Both the position numbers and the translations under genes were made by a program. DNA of 64,000 bases from Collinsella sp. (GTDB lineage: Bacteria > Actinomycetota > Coriobacteriia > Coriobacteriales > Coriobacteriaceae), in assembly GCA_019419585.1 (NCBI GenBank), contig DXZQ01000009.1:1-64000 (forward strand), read 5' to 3'. Below are positions 40,971 to 50,501 of the stretch, in pieces. Every line of letters starts with the position of its first letter. Positions within the stretch are counted from its first letter, which is position 1. The notes beneath the pieces were generated by a model. The model searched no databases. It saw only the letters and a program-made list of their open reading frames with translations, and was not told the origin of the DNA.

Positions 40971-41009
40971 CTTGACCCCCCCCCAAGATCGGAGGAAAGC
41001 GGATCATTT
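40971..41009. repeat. composite palindrome module E, degenerate copy 3
   Basis: CTTGACCCCCCCCCAAGATC leads into GGAGGAAAGCGGATCATTTT. The right arm is intact and the left arm is eroded. Confidence 0.6.
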
Positions 41010-41041
41010 TGGCCCTGCGAGGGCCTCCACGTGACCCCGCC

Positions 41042-41201
41042 GCCACGAAACCGGCCCATCTACTACTTTTGAGTGGCAACCCCCAACCATAGCGAAAAAC
41101 GCAAAAACAAAACCGCAGGTAGAACACCTGCGGTTTTTTATGAAACGCGGTTATGTTCAGGGGTATCGGGTCAAACGTAGTAGATGGTCCAGTTTTGAGG
41201 C
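41042..41201. repeat. composite palindrome module D, copy 2
   Basis: GCCACGAAACCGGCCCATCT starts the left arm. The core is AAAACCGCAGGT...ACCTGCGGTTTT, and the right part has AAACGTAGTAGATGG. The inner pair CCCCCAACCAT/GTATCGGG is also present. Confidence 0.85.
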
Positions 41202-41211
41202 GAGCGCCACC

Positions 41212-41250
41212 AATTGATCCCCCGGGGACGGAGGAAAACGGGTCATTTTT
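41212..41250. repeat. composite palindrome module E, copy 4
   Basis: AATTGATCC...GGTCATTTTT bracket CCCGGGGACGGAGGAAAAC, almost identical to the copy at 48323. Confidence 0.8.
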
Positions 41251-41426
41251 GCCTGATGGCTCCGAGTCGCACTCGTTTTCCTGCGAAAACGCCGTGTCTC
41301 AACTTTGGTGAGACATTTGTCTCACGCCCAAAACCGAATCTGGAACATGTGTCACCTGCCCTAATTGTGTCTCATTTCGTAACTTTAGGCTGTTGCAAGG
41401 TCTGAGACCGCGAGAAGGGAGACGCG

Positions 41427-44400
41427 ATGAGTAAGTACACGAGGGGTCTCTTGGCGGTGATACTGGCCGTAGTGCTGGTGTTGCCGGCTGCAGCATTTGC
41501 CATGCTGCCCGAGGCCAACGCCAGGTCCAGCACCGGAATGGACGGACCGACGGTGAGCGAAAAGATAGTCGACCCTGACACCACCGGCCGCTGGCAGTAC
41601 TGGGCGTCGGGCGGCGAGCAGGACCAGACGACACGTTATGTAGGCCGAATCTGGACGGACAAGACGGTCGAGCCAGCGCAGGACGAAAAGTCCGACTTTG
41701 TGACGACGCTCTCCACGATGTCTTCGACTTCTGACACAACGTCGCTGGTCACTAAACCGCTCGATATCGTGATGGTGCTTGATGCCTCCGGGTCGATGGA
41801 TGATGACATGGGTGACAGCGATTCGACCAAACGCATCGACGCACTCAAGGCAGCTGCCAGTTCCTTTATCGACACCATCGCCGAGCAAAACAAGAGCATT
41901 AAAGATACGAATAAGCGGCATCAGGTTGCCATCGTTAAGTTTTCGGGTGCAAAGAAAAACGAGATCGGCAACGATACGTATCGCGATCGTCAGGGATACA
42001 CGCACAACTACTCGCAGACCATGAAGAGCCTGACGCCGTGTGTCGATAGCGCTGCGACGGAACTTAAGAATACGGTCGGCTACATCGAACCTGCCGGTGC
42101 CACGCGGGCTGATTACGGCCTTGAACTTGCTCGCGACATGTCGGGCCGCGAGGATGCCCAGAAGGTAGTTGTGTTCTTTACGGACGGCACGCCCACAGAC
42201 TCCAGGAACTTTAACTCTACGGTTGCCGATAATGCCATAGCCGCCGCCAAGAAAATGAAGGGGAAAGGCGCTACGGTCTACACCATCGGCATCTTTGATG
42301 GTGCGAATCCCGCTGACGATCCTACGGACTACTGGACGAGCGACGAAAACAAGTTCATGCACGCCGTGTCGAGCAACTATCCAAACGCCACGTCCTACAC
42401 AACCAATAAGCTTGGTAAGCGCACCGAGAATTCCGATTTCTACAAGGCTGCGTCGAAAGCCGATGAACTCAAGAAGGTGTTTGATGATATCTCGAGCTCT
42501 ATCACCTCGGGCAAGGGCTCTCCCACTCAGATCGAGGATGGTTACGACGAGAGCAAGTCCGGCTACATCACCTTCAGTGATGAGCTGGGCGACTTCATGC
42601 AGGTCGATACGTTTGTCAGTGCTCAGATTAATGGCGTCACCTTTGATAAGGCGACCAAGACCCCCAAGGGCAATACGGACACGTACGAGTTTTCGGGCTT
42701 GGCCAAGGACCTGGTTATCACCGTTGAGCGCTCTGCCAACGCGCAGCAGGGCGATATCGTGACGGTCAAGATTCCCGCATCGCTGATTCCGCTGATCCGC
42801 TATCACGTGGACATGGAAAACGGGATCTTTGAGCGCACGTCGCTCAATGACATCAAGCCTATTCAGATTAAATACACCTCGAGCGTCAAGGACGCCGCGC
42901 GTAACAACCTGTTTGCGCCCGATGACGGACTCAAGAAGTATATCGAGAAACATAAGGGTGCCGATAACCAGACGGTCTACTTCCTAGCCAACAAGTGGTC
43001 GGGCGGCGAGCTGGGCGATGTTGTCGCCGAGTTTGAGCCCGCCGATACCAACAGCTACTATTACTTCCAAAAAATCACGCCTATCTACACGGACAAGGAA
43101 TGCACCCAGCGCGCGACGGTAAAGCCGCAGGGCAACGACGTCTATTACTACAAAGACGAGTTTGTGGCGATGGGCGCAAACGGCAAGCCGAAGGACGACT
43201 ATGCCGTTGTGGAGTTTGAGGGGCACGAGATCGCCAGCTACGACGGCGCTCTGGTCAAAGATGACGGCTATTGGTCCTTTAATAAGGGAACCGCGCGCTT
43301 GGCCTATATCGACCAACTGCATACCACCAAGGACGATGTGGAGGCGAACGGCAACAAGACCGAGACCGCGCCCGACGTGCTTAACCCCAGGTGGAATGAC
43401 CTTTCCTCCGTTGCGACTTCCACGCACGTGCATTCGCACCTGGGCAACAACGGCAAGATCGTCTTTAGCCTTGCAACCAAGCCGGTAACGGTGGATACCA
43501 AGACTGACTTTGGTCTGACCAAGGTGCTCGAGGGCCGCGAGTGGACGGGTACGGATGCGTTTGAGTTTGAGCTCTCCGCGACGTCCGACAACAATGCCCC
43601 GATGCCCGACCCCGCGACCGTAACTGTGACCAATGCCGATCTCGACAAGGGCAAGGCAGCCATTAACTTTGGCAAGATTAGTTATGCCGAGCCGGGCGAG
43701 TACACCTATGAGGTCCGCGAGGTCAAGGGCGACGCCGGTGGCATTACCTACAGCAAGAACGTTGCCACGTTCAAGGTGACTGTGACGGTTAACGCCAAGG
43801 GCGAGCTTAAGGCCGACGTTGAAAAGATCTCGGGCGAGACCGACTTCAAGAACACCTATAGCGTGAAGCCTGTCGAGGACCAGATCACCGCGACCAAGGT
43901 CCTGACCGGGCGCGGCCTCAGGGACGGCGAGTTCTCCTTCGAGCTCGTCGAGGGTAACGATGTCGTCGTCACCGGCAAGAACGATGCCGACGGCAAGATC
44001 GTCATGGACAAAATCACTTACGATAAGCCCGGCACTCACACCTACACGCTGCGCGAGAAGCTCCCCAACGAGGCGGGGCTGAGCAACGGGATCACGTACG
44101 ATAAGACGAGCTACACCATCAAGACGAGCGTCATCGACAACGGCGACGGCACGCTTAAGGTGACCCATGCGCTCGAGGGCACCGAGCCGGCACGCTTTGA
44201 GAACAAGTACAACACTGCCCCGAACGAGTCGAGCGTCACCGACCAGATCATCGCGACCAAGTCCCTGACCGGCCGCGATCTCAAGGCCGGCGAGTTCTCC
44301 TTCGAGCTGGTCGAGGGCGAGGGCGCCAAGGTCGTCGCCACCGGCACCAACGATGCCGACGGCAACATCAAGATGAGCACCGTGAAGTACGACAAGGCCG

Positions 44401-47400
44401 GAACGCACACCTACGCGCTGCGTGAGGTCAAGGGCGACGTCGACAACGGTATTACCTACAGCACCGCTGAGTACACCATCGTGACTACCGTCACCGACGA
44501 TGGCAATGGCAAGCTTGCGGTTGAGCACAAGCTGCAGGGCGACGAGCCCGCGGCGTTCGAGAACGCCTACAACGTGACTCCCGTGAGCTCCAGTGTCACC
44601 GACCAGATCACCGCGACCAAGGTCCTGACCGGGCGCGGCCTCAGGGACGGCGAGTTCTCCTTCGAGCTCGTCGAGGGTAACGATGTCGTCGTCACCGGCA
44701 AGAACGATGCCGACGGCAAGATCGTCATGGACAAAATCACCTACGATAAGCCTGGCGAGCATACCTATATCCTGCGCGAGGTTAAGGGTGCCGAAGGCAA
44801 CGGCATCACCTACGACGACAAGACCTATACCGTCGTGACCACGATCACCGATAACGGCAAGGGCAAGCTCGAGGCGAAGCACGAGCTGAAGGATGCCACG
44901 ACTGCTGAGTTCAAGAATTCCTACAAGCCGAATCCTGATGAGTTCAGCGTCACCGACCAGATCACCGCGACCAAGTTCCTGACCGGCCGCGACATGGCTG
45001 AGGGCGAGTTCTCCTTCGAGCTCGTCGAGGGCGAGGGCAAGGACGCCAAGGTCGTCGCCACCGGCAAGAACGCCGCCGATGGCAAGATCACGATGAGCGC
45101 CGTGAAGTACGACAAGCCCGGCAAGCATACTTACACGTTGCGCGAGGTTAAGGGCGGAACCACCAGCAAGGGCATCACCTACAGCGATGCCGAGTACACT
45201 ATCGAGACCACCATCACGGACAACGGCGATGGTACGCTCAGCGCCACGCATGCTCTGAAGGACGACGCCGAGGCTGCGACCTTCAAGAACACCTACAGCG
45301 TGACCCCGATCGACACAGAGCTCGACTTTGGCCTGAGCAAGGCCATTGACGGCCGCGACTGGACGGATGGGGACGAGTTCAGCTTTACCATCACCGCCCC
45401 CGAAGGCACCCCGCTGCCCGATCCCGCAACCGTAACCGTGAGCAGGAGGGACGCGAAGGACGGCATCGCCGCCATCAAGTTCGGTAAGATCCACTACGCC
45501 GCTGCCGGAACCTATAAGTACGAGATTCGCGAGAACGCGGGCAGCACGGTCGGCATGACGTATGACGCGCATGTCGCAACCGCCGAAGTGACCGTGACCG
45601 AGGGCAGCGAGGGAAACCTGACCGCAAACGTCACCAAGAAGGAAAACGGACGCTTTACCAACACGTACCGCACTGAGCTCGATTACGCCGCGGCCGGAGG
45701 CCTCAAGCTCAGCAAGACCCTCTACGGACGCCCCATGATCGAGGGCCAGTTCACCTTTACCGTGACGCCCGCTGACGATGATTCGGCTAGCGCACTTGGC
45801 CTGCTGCCCGGGGCCAACAACTATGAGTCTCCCGCAACGATAGAGGGAACCGTCGGCCTGATCGACATTCTGGCCGGCAAGGAGGTCAAGTTTACGCAGG
45901 CTGACGCCGGCAAGACCTTCAAATACACCGTGGCCGAGACGAACGACCACAAGCCGGGTTACACCTACGACGACGCTGTCCGCACCGTGACGATCGCCAT
46001 CGCCGACGACACCGCCGGCACGCTCACCGCTACGACGACCGTCTCCGGCGGTCCCGAGGGCACGCACGAGACGATCCACAAGAGCGGCGAGAACAAGGTT
46101 GAGAGCGCTCTGGTCCCGTTCAAAAACAGCTATAGCGCATCGACCGATGCGCACGGTGGTGACGTTGCTCAGATCGTTGCCACCAAGACCCTGACCGGTC
46201 GCCCGATGGTCGACGGCGAGTTCTACTTTGGCATCGCCTATGCGGGCGAGACGGAAGCCATCGAGGGTACGTGCGTTACCAACGTTAACGGCCAAGTGAG
46301 TTTTGGTGCTCTGCATTACACGACCGAGATGCTCGCCGACCTGGTAAACGCCAACCGCGCCATCCGTACCGACACGGATGCCAAGCTTGCATGGACCATC
46401 AACTACACGGCCTTCGAGTACACGTCTCCGCTCGCAGCAAAGGGCATTACCGCCGCAAAGCCGAGCTTTAGCTTTAAGGTCATCGTCGTCGACAACGGTG
46501 ACGGGACTCTGACGGCGACGCCCGCCTACGACGGCATTCAGCCCTTGTTCGAGAACGTCTACGGCGCCGATGCCGCTGATGCCGCGCTCGCTGGCACCAA
46601 GAAGCTCCAGGCAGCTGAGGGCCTGACCCCGGCCGATATCACGGGCAAGTTCACCTTCACCGTGACTGCCGACGAGGCTGGTGCCCCGATGCCCGAGCGC
46701 ACAACCGTGACCAACGACGCGGCCGGCAACGTGGACTTTGGCAAGATCCACTTTACGCTCGACGACCTCAACCGCGCCCTGGGCGTGACGGACGATGCGA
46801 CCGATAAGGCCGAGGCAGACGAAGCTGACGAGGCTGAGGCCGACGAGGCAGAGGCTGAAGAGGCCGACGCCGACGCTGGTGCCAACGCCGACGAGCCCAG
46901 CAACGAGTCCGAGCCCGCAGCCCCCACCGCCCCGCGCTCGCACACCTTTACCTACACGGTGACCGAGTCCGGTAGCGCCTCTGGCGTGACCAACGACGCC
47001 AACGCCACGCGCAAGGTTTCCTACACCGTGACCGATGACAGTGCCGGACACCTGAGTGTCGTGTGCAATGGTGGCGACGGTGCGGCCTTCACATTCACCA
47101 ACACCTACAGCGTGACGCCCACCGATTCGTCCGTGACCGATCAGGTCAAGACGGTCAAGCGTCTGACCGGACGCGACCTTGCAGCTGGCGAGTTCACGTT
47201 TGACCTGCTCGAGGACGGCGTGACTGTCGCTAGTGGCACCAACGACGCCAGCGGCAACGTTACGCTGAGCCCGATCTGCTACGAGGCGCCCGGCACGCAC
47301 ACGTACACGCTGCGCGAGGCTTGCCCCAACGCGCTCGGCCTGTACAAGGGCGTCACCTATGACGGCACGACCTACACCGTCGTGACCACCGTCTCCGACA

Positions 47401-48008
47401 ATGGCGACGGCACGCTGACCGCGACGCACAAGCTCGAGGGAACCACCGAGTCGGCTGGCTTTACCAACAAGTATCACGCCATGCCCACGCAGGTTTCCAT
47501 CGGCGCCATCAAGGTGCTCGAGGGACGCGAGCTCAAGAAGGACGAGTTTAGCTTTAAGCTCGTTGGCGAGGACATTGAGTTCACCGTCACCAACGATGCC
47601 GACGGCAAGATCAACTTCGACAAGTTCGAGTACGACGAGCCTGGTACGTACGTCTACACCATCAGCGAGGTCAAGGGCGACGAGGCCGGTATGACCTACG
47701 ACAAGTCCGTCTTTACCGCGACCGTCAACGTGGTCGACGACGGCGAGGGCAACCTCAAGGCGAACGTCGCCTTTACCAAGGGCGACAAGAGCGTCGAGGG
47801 TATCGTGTTCAACAACACGTACAAGAAGCCCGAGACGCCCGTGCCGACGCCCGATCCCGGCACGCCCAAGACCGTGACGAACATCGTCAAGACGGTCAAG
47901 GGTTTCCTGCCCATCACGGGTGACCAGCAGGCCGCTGCACTGCTCATGGCATTTGTTATTGCCATGGCCGGCGTCGGAGCCCTGGTCTGGGGTATCCGTA
48001 AGCGCTAG
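41427..48008 (+). CDS. giant VWA/isopeptide-repeat surface adhesin, LPITG-anchored
   Basis: The 2193-residue surface protein has a signal peptide (core GLLAVILAVVLVLPAAAFA). A von Willebrand A domain follows at about 110-340 with an intact MIDAS (DIVMVLDASGSMDDD; FFTDGTPTDSR). About eleven tandem FctA-type pilin isopeptide domains run from about 690 to 2131. Each has Lys in a TK strand, Glu in a YTLREVKG-like strand and Asn in an FKNTY-like end, the triad that forms Lys-Asn cross-links. The end is LPITG at 2161-2165, a hydrophobic segment and RKR. It is probably a major pilin tip or adhesin. Two repeats share 140 identical bases, and domain nine holds an acidic insert. AAGGGA precedes the ATG. 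Confidence 0.92.
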   Translation: MSKYTRGLLAVILAVVLVLPAAAFAMLPEANARSSTGMDGPTVSEKIVDPDTTGRWQYWASGGEQDQTTRYVGRIWTDKTVEPAQDEKSDFVTTLSTMSSTSDTTSLVTKPLDIVMVLDASGSMDDDMGDSDSTKRIDALKAAASSFIDTIAEQNKSIKDTNKRHQVAIVKFSGAKKNEIGNDTYRDRQGYTHNYSQTMKSLTPCVDSAATELKNTVGYIEPAGATRADYGLELARDMSGREDAQKVVVFFTDGTPTDSRNFNSTVADNAIAAAKKMKGKGATVYTIGIFDGANPADDPTDYWTSDENKFMHAVSSNYPNATSYTTNKLGKRTENSDFYKAASKADELKKVFDDISSSITSGKGSPTQIEDGYDESKSGYITFSDELGDFMQVDTFVSAQINGVTFDKATKTPKGNTDTYEFSGLAKDLVITVERSANAQQGDIVTVKIPASLIPLIRYHVDMENGIFERTSLNDIKPIQIKYTSSVKDAARNNLFAPDDGLKKYIEKHKGADNQTVYFLANKWSGGELGDVVAEFEPADTNSYYYFQKITPIYTDKECTQRATVKPQGNDVYYYKDEFVAMGANGKPKDDYAVVEFEGHEIASYDGALVKDDGYWSFNKGTARLAYIDQLHTTKDDVEANGNKTETAPDVLNPRWNDLSSVATSTHVHSHLGNNGKIVFSLATKPVTVDTKTDFGLTKVLEGREWTGTDAFEFELSATSDNNAPMPDPATVTVTNADLDKGKAAINFGKISYAEPGEYTYEVREVKGDAGGITYSKNVATFKVTVTVNAKGELKADVEKISGETDFKNTYSVKPVEDQITATKVLTGRGLRDGEFSFELVEGNDVVVTGKNDADGKIVMDKITYDKPGTHTYTLREKLPNEAGLSNGITYDKTSYTIKTSVIDNGDGTLKVTHALEGTEPARFENKYNTAPNESSVTDQIIATKSLTGRDLKAGEFSFELVEGEGAKVVATGTNDADGNIKMSTVKYDKAGTHTYALREVKGDVDNGITYSTAEYTIVTTVTDDGNGKLAVEHKLQGDEPAAFENAYNVTPVSSSVTDQITATKVLTGRGLRDGEFSFELVEGNDVVVTGKNDADGKIVMDKITYDKPGEHTYILREVKGAEGNGITYDDKTYTVVTTITDNGKGKLEAKHELKDATTAEFKNSYKPNPDEFSVTDQITATKFLTGRDMAEGEFSFELVEGEGKDAKVVATGKNAADGKITMSAVKYDKPGKHTYTLREVKGGTTSKGITYSDAEYTIETTITDNGDGTLSATHALKDDAEAATFKNTYSVTPIDTELDFGLSKAIDGRDWTDGDEFSFTITAPEGTPLPDPATVTVSRRDAKDGIAAIKFGKIHYAAAGTYKYEIRENAGSTVGMTYDAHVATAEVTVTEGSEGNLTANVTKKENGRFTNTYRTELDYAAAGGLKLSKTLYGRPMIEGQFTFTVTPADDDSASALGLLPGANNYESPATIEGTVGLIDILAGKEVKFTQADAGKTFKYTVAETNDHKPGYTYDDAVRTVTIAIADDTAGTLTATTTVSGGPEGTHETIHKSGENKVESALVPFKNSYSASTDAHGGDVAQIVATKTLTGRPMVDGEFYFGIAYAGETEAIEGTCVTNVNGQVSFGALHYTTEMLADLVNANRAIRTDTDAKLAWTINYTAFEYTSPLAAKGITAAKPSFSFKVIVVDNGDGTLTATPAYDGIQPLFENVYGADAADAALAGTKKLQAAEGLTPADITGKFTFTVTADEAGAPMPERTTVTNDAAGNVDFGKIHFTLDDLNRALGVTDDATDKAEADEADEAEADEAEAEEADADAGANADEPSNESEPAAPTAPRSHTFTYTVTESGSASGVTNDANATRKVSYTVTDDSAGHLSVVCNGGDGAAFTFTNTYSVTPTDSSVTDQVKTVKRLTGRDLAAGEFTFDLLEDGVTVASGTNDASGNVTLSPICYEAPGTHTYTLREACPNALGLYKGVTYDGTTYTVVTTVSDNGDGTLTATHKLEGTTESAGFTNKYHAMPTQVSIGAIKVLEGRELKKDEFSFKLVGEDIEFTVTNDADGKINFDKFEYDEPGTYVYTISEVKGDEAGMTYDKSVFTATVNVVDDGEGNLKANVAFTKGDKSVEGIVFNNTYKKPETPVPTPDPGTPKTVTNIVKTVKGFLPITGDQQAAALLMAFVIAMAGVGALVWGIRKR

Positions 48009-48021
48009 GCACGTTGGCAGC

Positions 48022-48047
48022 GCCCGGGGCCAAAAGGCCCCGGGCGA
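48022..48047 (+). terminator. terminator of the giant adhesin gene
   Basis: CGCCCGGGGCC and GGCCCCGGGCG form an 11-bp stem with loop AAAA 13 bases after the stop codon. A second stem (CCGCCACGGAG/CTCCGTGGCGG, 48092-48124) followed by CACTTTTG backs it up. Confidence 0.75.
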
Positions 48048-48152
48048 CCGGCGGGGAGCCAGAACATAGCCCCACCCCCCCCCACCTCCAGCCGCCACGG
48101 AGACGTCTCCCTTCTCCGTGGCGGCACTTTTGTGCGCAGGGGAGGAAGGGCC

Positions 48153-48311
48153 GCCACGAAATCGGCCCATCTACTACGTTTATCCCCTTACCCCCAACCA
48201 TGCCAAAAAGCGCGAAAACAAAATCGCAGGTAGAACGCCTGCGGTTTTCTGGAAAACGGGGGTATGGTTGGGGGTATCGAGTCAAACGTAGTAGATGGGC
48301 CGATTCCGTGG
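48153..48311. repeat. composite palindrome module D, copy 3
   Basis: GCCACGAAATCGGCCCATCT begins the left arm and AAACGTAGTAGATGGGCCGA lies in the right arm. Inner CCCCCAACCATGCC/GGTATGGTTGGGGG and core AAATCGCAGG...CCTGCGGTTTT complete three nested levels. This is the best-preserved copy. Confidence 0.88.
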
Positions 48312-48322
48312 TTGGCGCCGCC

Positions 48323-48360
48323 AAATGATCCCCCGGGGACGGAGGAAAACGGATCATTTT
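48323..48360. repeat. composite palindrome module E, copy 5
   Basis: AAATGATCC and GGATCATTTT enclose CCCCGGGGACGGAGGAAAAC. Here E follows D and precedes C. Confidence 0.85.
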
Positions 48361-48405
48361 TGGCCCCACGCGGCTGGTGGGTGCGTTCGCGCAGGACCGT
48401 TCAAA

Positions 48406-48559
48406 CAAAACTATGCCGGTTTACGGGGCTGAGTCACGAGTCCCCAACCATGCCGATATTCGTGAAAATAAAACTGCAGGTAGACGAGCCGTCATTTTGC
48501 AGAAAACGCGGGTATGGATGGGGGTCCTGAGTTTAGCCCCGTAAACCGGCTTAGTTTTG
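48406..48559. repeat. composite palindrome module C, copy 3
   Basis: Arms CAAAACTATGCCGGTTTACG and the complementary CGTAAACCGGCTTAGTTTTG with inner CCCCAACCATGCC/GGTATGGATGGGGG. It ends 60 bases before the stop codon of the response-regulator gene. Confidence 0.87.
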
Positions 48560-48619
48560 AAATGGCATTAAATCGATGGCAGCCATTTTGCTATGCCGGA
48601 GCGGTCGGCCGTTGGGTAA

Positions 48620-49249
48620 TTACCCTCGCAGGTAGGCGATGGCGATTTGCGTACGGTTGCGCAGGCCCATTTTGGCCAGGATCGAGCTGATGTGGTTGCG
48701 CACCGTGCCTTCTCTCATATAAGCCGTGGCGGCAATCTCCTTGTTATCGAGGCCGCGGGCGATGAGCTCGGCGACTTCGAACTCGCGGTCGGTCAGACCG
48801 GCAAAGGCCGCGGGCCGGCGAGTCGCACCGGCCTCAGCGTTCGCCCCATCAAAATCGACATCTTCGATCGCCTTGCCCTCGAGCACGCGTTTGCCATCCA
48901 TGACCTGCGCCAACGCTGGCGGAATGGCGGCGACATCGGTCTTGATCAGGTAACCGCGGGCGCCCAGCTTGAGCGCCGACACAATGTACTCGTCATCCGA
49001 GAATGTCGTCAGAAACACCACGCGTGCCGCGGGGTCGTGCTCAAGGATCTCGCGCGCCGCCGAAAGGCCGTCGCGCCCCGGCATCTGAATGTCGAGCAGC
49101 GCGATATCGGGTGCGAGTTCGGCGTAGAGTGCCACCGCGTCGTTGCCGTCGGCTCCGGTGCCCACCACTTCGATCTGCGGCTGGGCGCCCAGGATAATCT
49201 TGAGCGAATCGACTACCAAGCGGTCGTCGTCGACAACTATGAGCCTCAT
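48620..49249 (-). CDS. NarL-family response regulator
   Basis: The 209-residue regulator has a receiver domain (about 1-118) with the phosphorylated aspartate in IALLDIQMPGRDG, Thr in VFLTTFSD and Lys in YLIKTDV. The C-terminal LuxR-type HTH (about 147-209) reads LTDREFEVAELIARGLDNKE and GTVRNHISSILAKMGL. It overlaps the histidine-kinase gene by four bases (ATGA). The pair is divergent from an ABC-2 exporter at 50588, which is the likely target, as in many antibiotic- or peptide-responsive systems. Confidence 0.93.
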   Translation of the reverse strand: MRLIVVDDDRLVVDSLKIILGAQPQIEVVGTGADGNDAVALYAELAPDIALLDIQMPGRDGLSAAREILEHDPAARVVFLTTFSDDEYIVSALKLGARGYLIKTDVAAIPPALAQVMDGKRVLEGKAIEDVDFDGANAEAGATRRPAAFAGLTDREFEVAELIARGLDNKEIAATAYMREGTVRNHISSILAKMGLRNRTQIAIAYLRG

Positions 49250-50391
49250 CGGGCGTCATCTCCTTGCTGTTTGGGGACGGTGGCAAACACGCGCCAGCCG
49301 GGGGCGCCGGCGCGCAGGCCGGCGGTGAAGGTTCCGCCAAGCGCCTCGACGCGCTCACGCATGGAGACGAGCCCCATGCCTTCTGCGACGTTGCTGCTGC
49401 TCGCCGGGGTCGCGTCCGCGCCATCATCGGTAACGATGAGCTGGTAAAACGATGGATGCTCCATGCACCGCACGGTAATGGTTTTGGCATGGGCGTGGCG
49501 CATGGCGTTGGAAAGCGCCTCGCGCAGCACCGCCGCAAAGCAGTTGGCGACGTTGGCGGGCGCATGCTCGGCCAAAACCTCAAGCCCAATCTGCGGACCG
49601 CCGTCCGAGCGCGCGCCTTCAACGATGCGTTCGAGCTGCACGGAGAGGTTGGTCGCATTGTCGTTGAGCGCGTGGACGCTGGCGCGCACGAGCTGGAGCG
49701 CCTCGTCAACGGTGTATTTGACGTCGGCGAAATCGGCGGCAACGCCGGGCTCGTTGGCATGGACCACGCGCAGGGCTTCGGTTTGAAGCGAAGCGCGCGT
49801 GAGCTGGTGGCCCACGTTATCGTGGATTTCGCGCGCGATGCGGGCGCGTTCGGCGAGCGTCGCGAGCTCGACTTCGTAGTCCTGGCGGTCGGCGAGGTCG
49901 CGGTTGCGTGCCTCGAGTGCCAGGGCGCGTTCTTGCAGCTTGTCGCGGGTGCGACGCATGCGTTCCTGTTCGCGCTCCAGCTGCGCGGTGCGCAGCGACA
50001 GCAACGTGGCGGCGACCGAAAGGATGGCGGTTAGCAGCAGCGTTCGGGTGGTGAGCGCGCCGCCGCGAAGGTCCGCGACGAGCGCACAGGCAAAGACAGC
50101 GCCGACACCCGGCGCGATCCAGGCGTGCTCACGGCGCACGCGTCGCGCGATGTCATAGAGGGCGAGGGGCGCAAACGGCACAAACGGCGGCACGAAGACA
50201 GCCGCGATGACGTAGGCGTAGCTGCCGGCCTCGCTGGCGCGACGGGCGCGTTCTCCCTGCGCGACCTCGGCCAGTGCGGCGATGACAACGCCAAGGCAAA
50301 ACGCCGCGACCAGGCGAGCATCCACAGCAAGGCCCGTGGCGGCTGCGATGCAGCACGCCAGCACGATCGATTTGTCGAATAGCCTGTTCAT
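49246..50391 (-). CDS. sensor histidine kinase, HisKA_3 family
   Basis: The kinase has about 381 residues. The N-terminal half has several hydrophobic segments (about 8-140) with little outside the membrane, so the signal may be sensed in the bilayer. A coil with ALEARNRDLADRQDYE precedes the phospho-acceptor block ERARIAREIHDNVGHQLTRA (about 202). The ATPase region has LREALSNAMRHAHAKTI and a C-terminal GMGLVSMRERVEALGGTF. The ATG at 50391 starts at the first TM, but no ribosome site is clear and TACAAT lies six bases upstream, so a leaderless message is possible. The response regulator overlaps downstream. Confidence 0.88.
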   Translation of the reverse strand: MNRLFDKSIVLACCIAAATGLAVDARLVAAFCLGVVIAALAEVAQGERARRASEAGSYAYVIAAVFVPPFVPFAPLALYDIARRVRREHAWIAPGVGAVFACALVADLRGGALTTRTLLLTAILSVAATLLSLRTAQLEREQERMRRTRDKLQERALALEARNRDLADRQDYEVELATLAERARIAREIHDNVGHQLTRASLQTEALRVVHANEPGVAADFADVKYTVDEALQLVRASVHALNDNATNLSVQLERIVEGARSDGGPQIGLEVLAEHAPANVANCFAAVLREALSNAMRHAHAKTITVRCMEHPSFYQLIVTDDGADATPASSSNVAEGMGLVSMRERVEALGGTFTAGLRAGAPGWRVFATVPKQQGDDAR

Positions 50392-50462
50392 ACGGGTATT
50401 GTACGCGATGCCGCGCACGGGGGAGGCGCCACTCAAAGCAACCGTGACATTCCTCCCACGAG

Positions 50463-50501
50463 GCGGGGCGGTCGCGTCAGCAGGCTACGCGACCGCCCCG
50501 C
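50463..50501. repeat. 14-bp stem-loop in the divergent control region
   Basis: GCGGGGCGGTCGCG and CGCGACCGCCCCGC are exact arms with an 11-base loop, 86 bases before the exporter ATPase start and 72 bases from the kinase start. There is no gene end here for it to terminate. Confidence 0.75.

Noticed and set aside
42984..48170. 1728-codon open frame on the minus strand
   Set aside because: It is the antisense shadow of the GC-rich repeat adhesin. It has no ribosome site, no recognisable domain, and the plus-strand protein is strongly supported.
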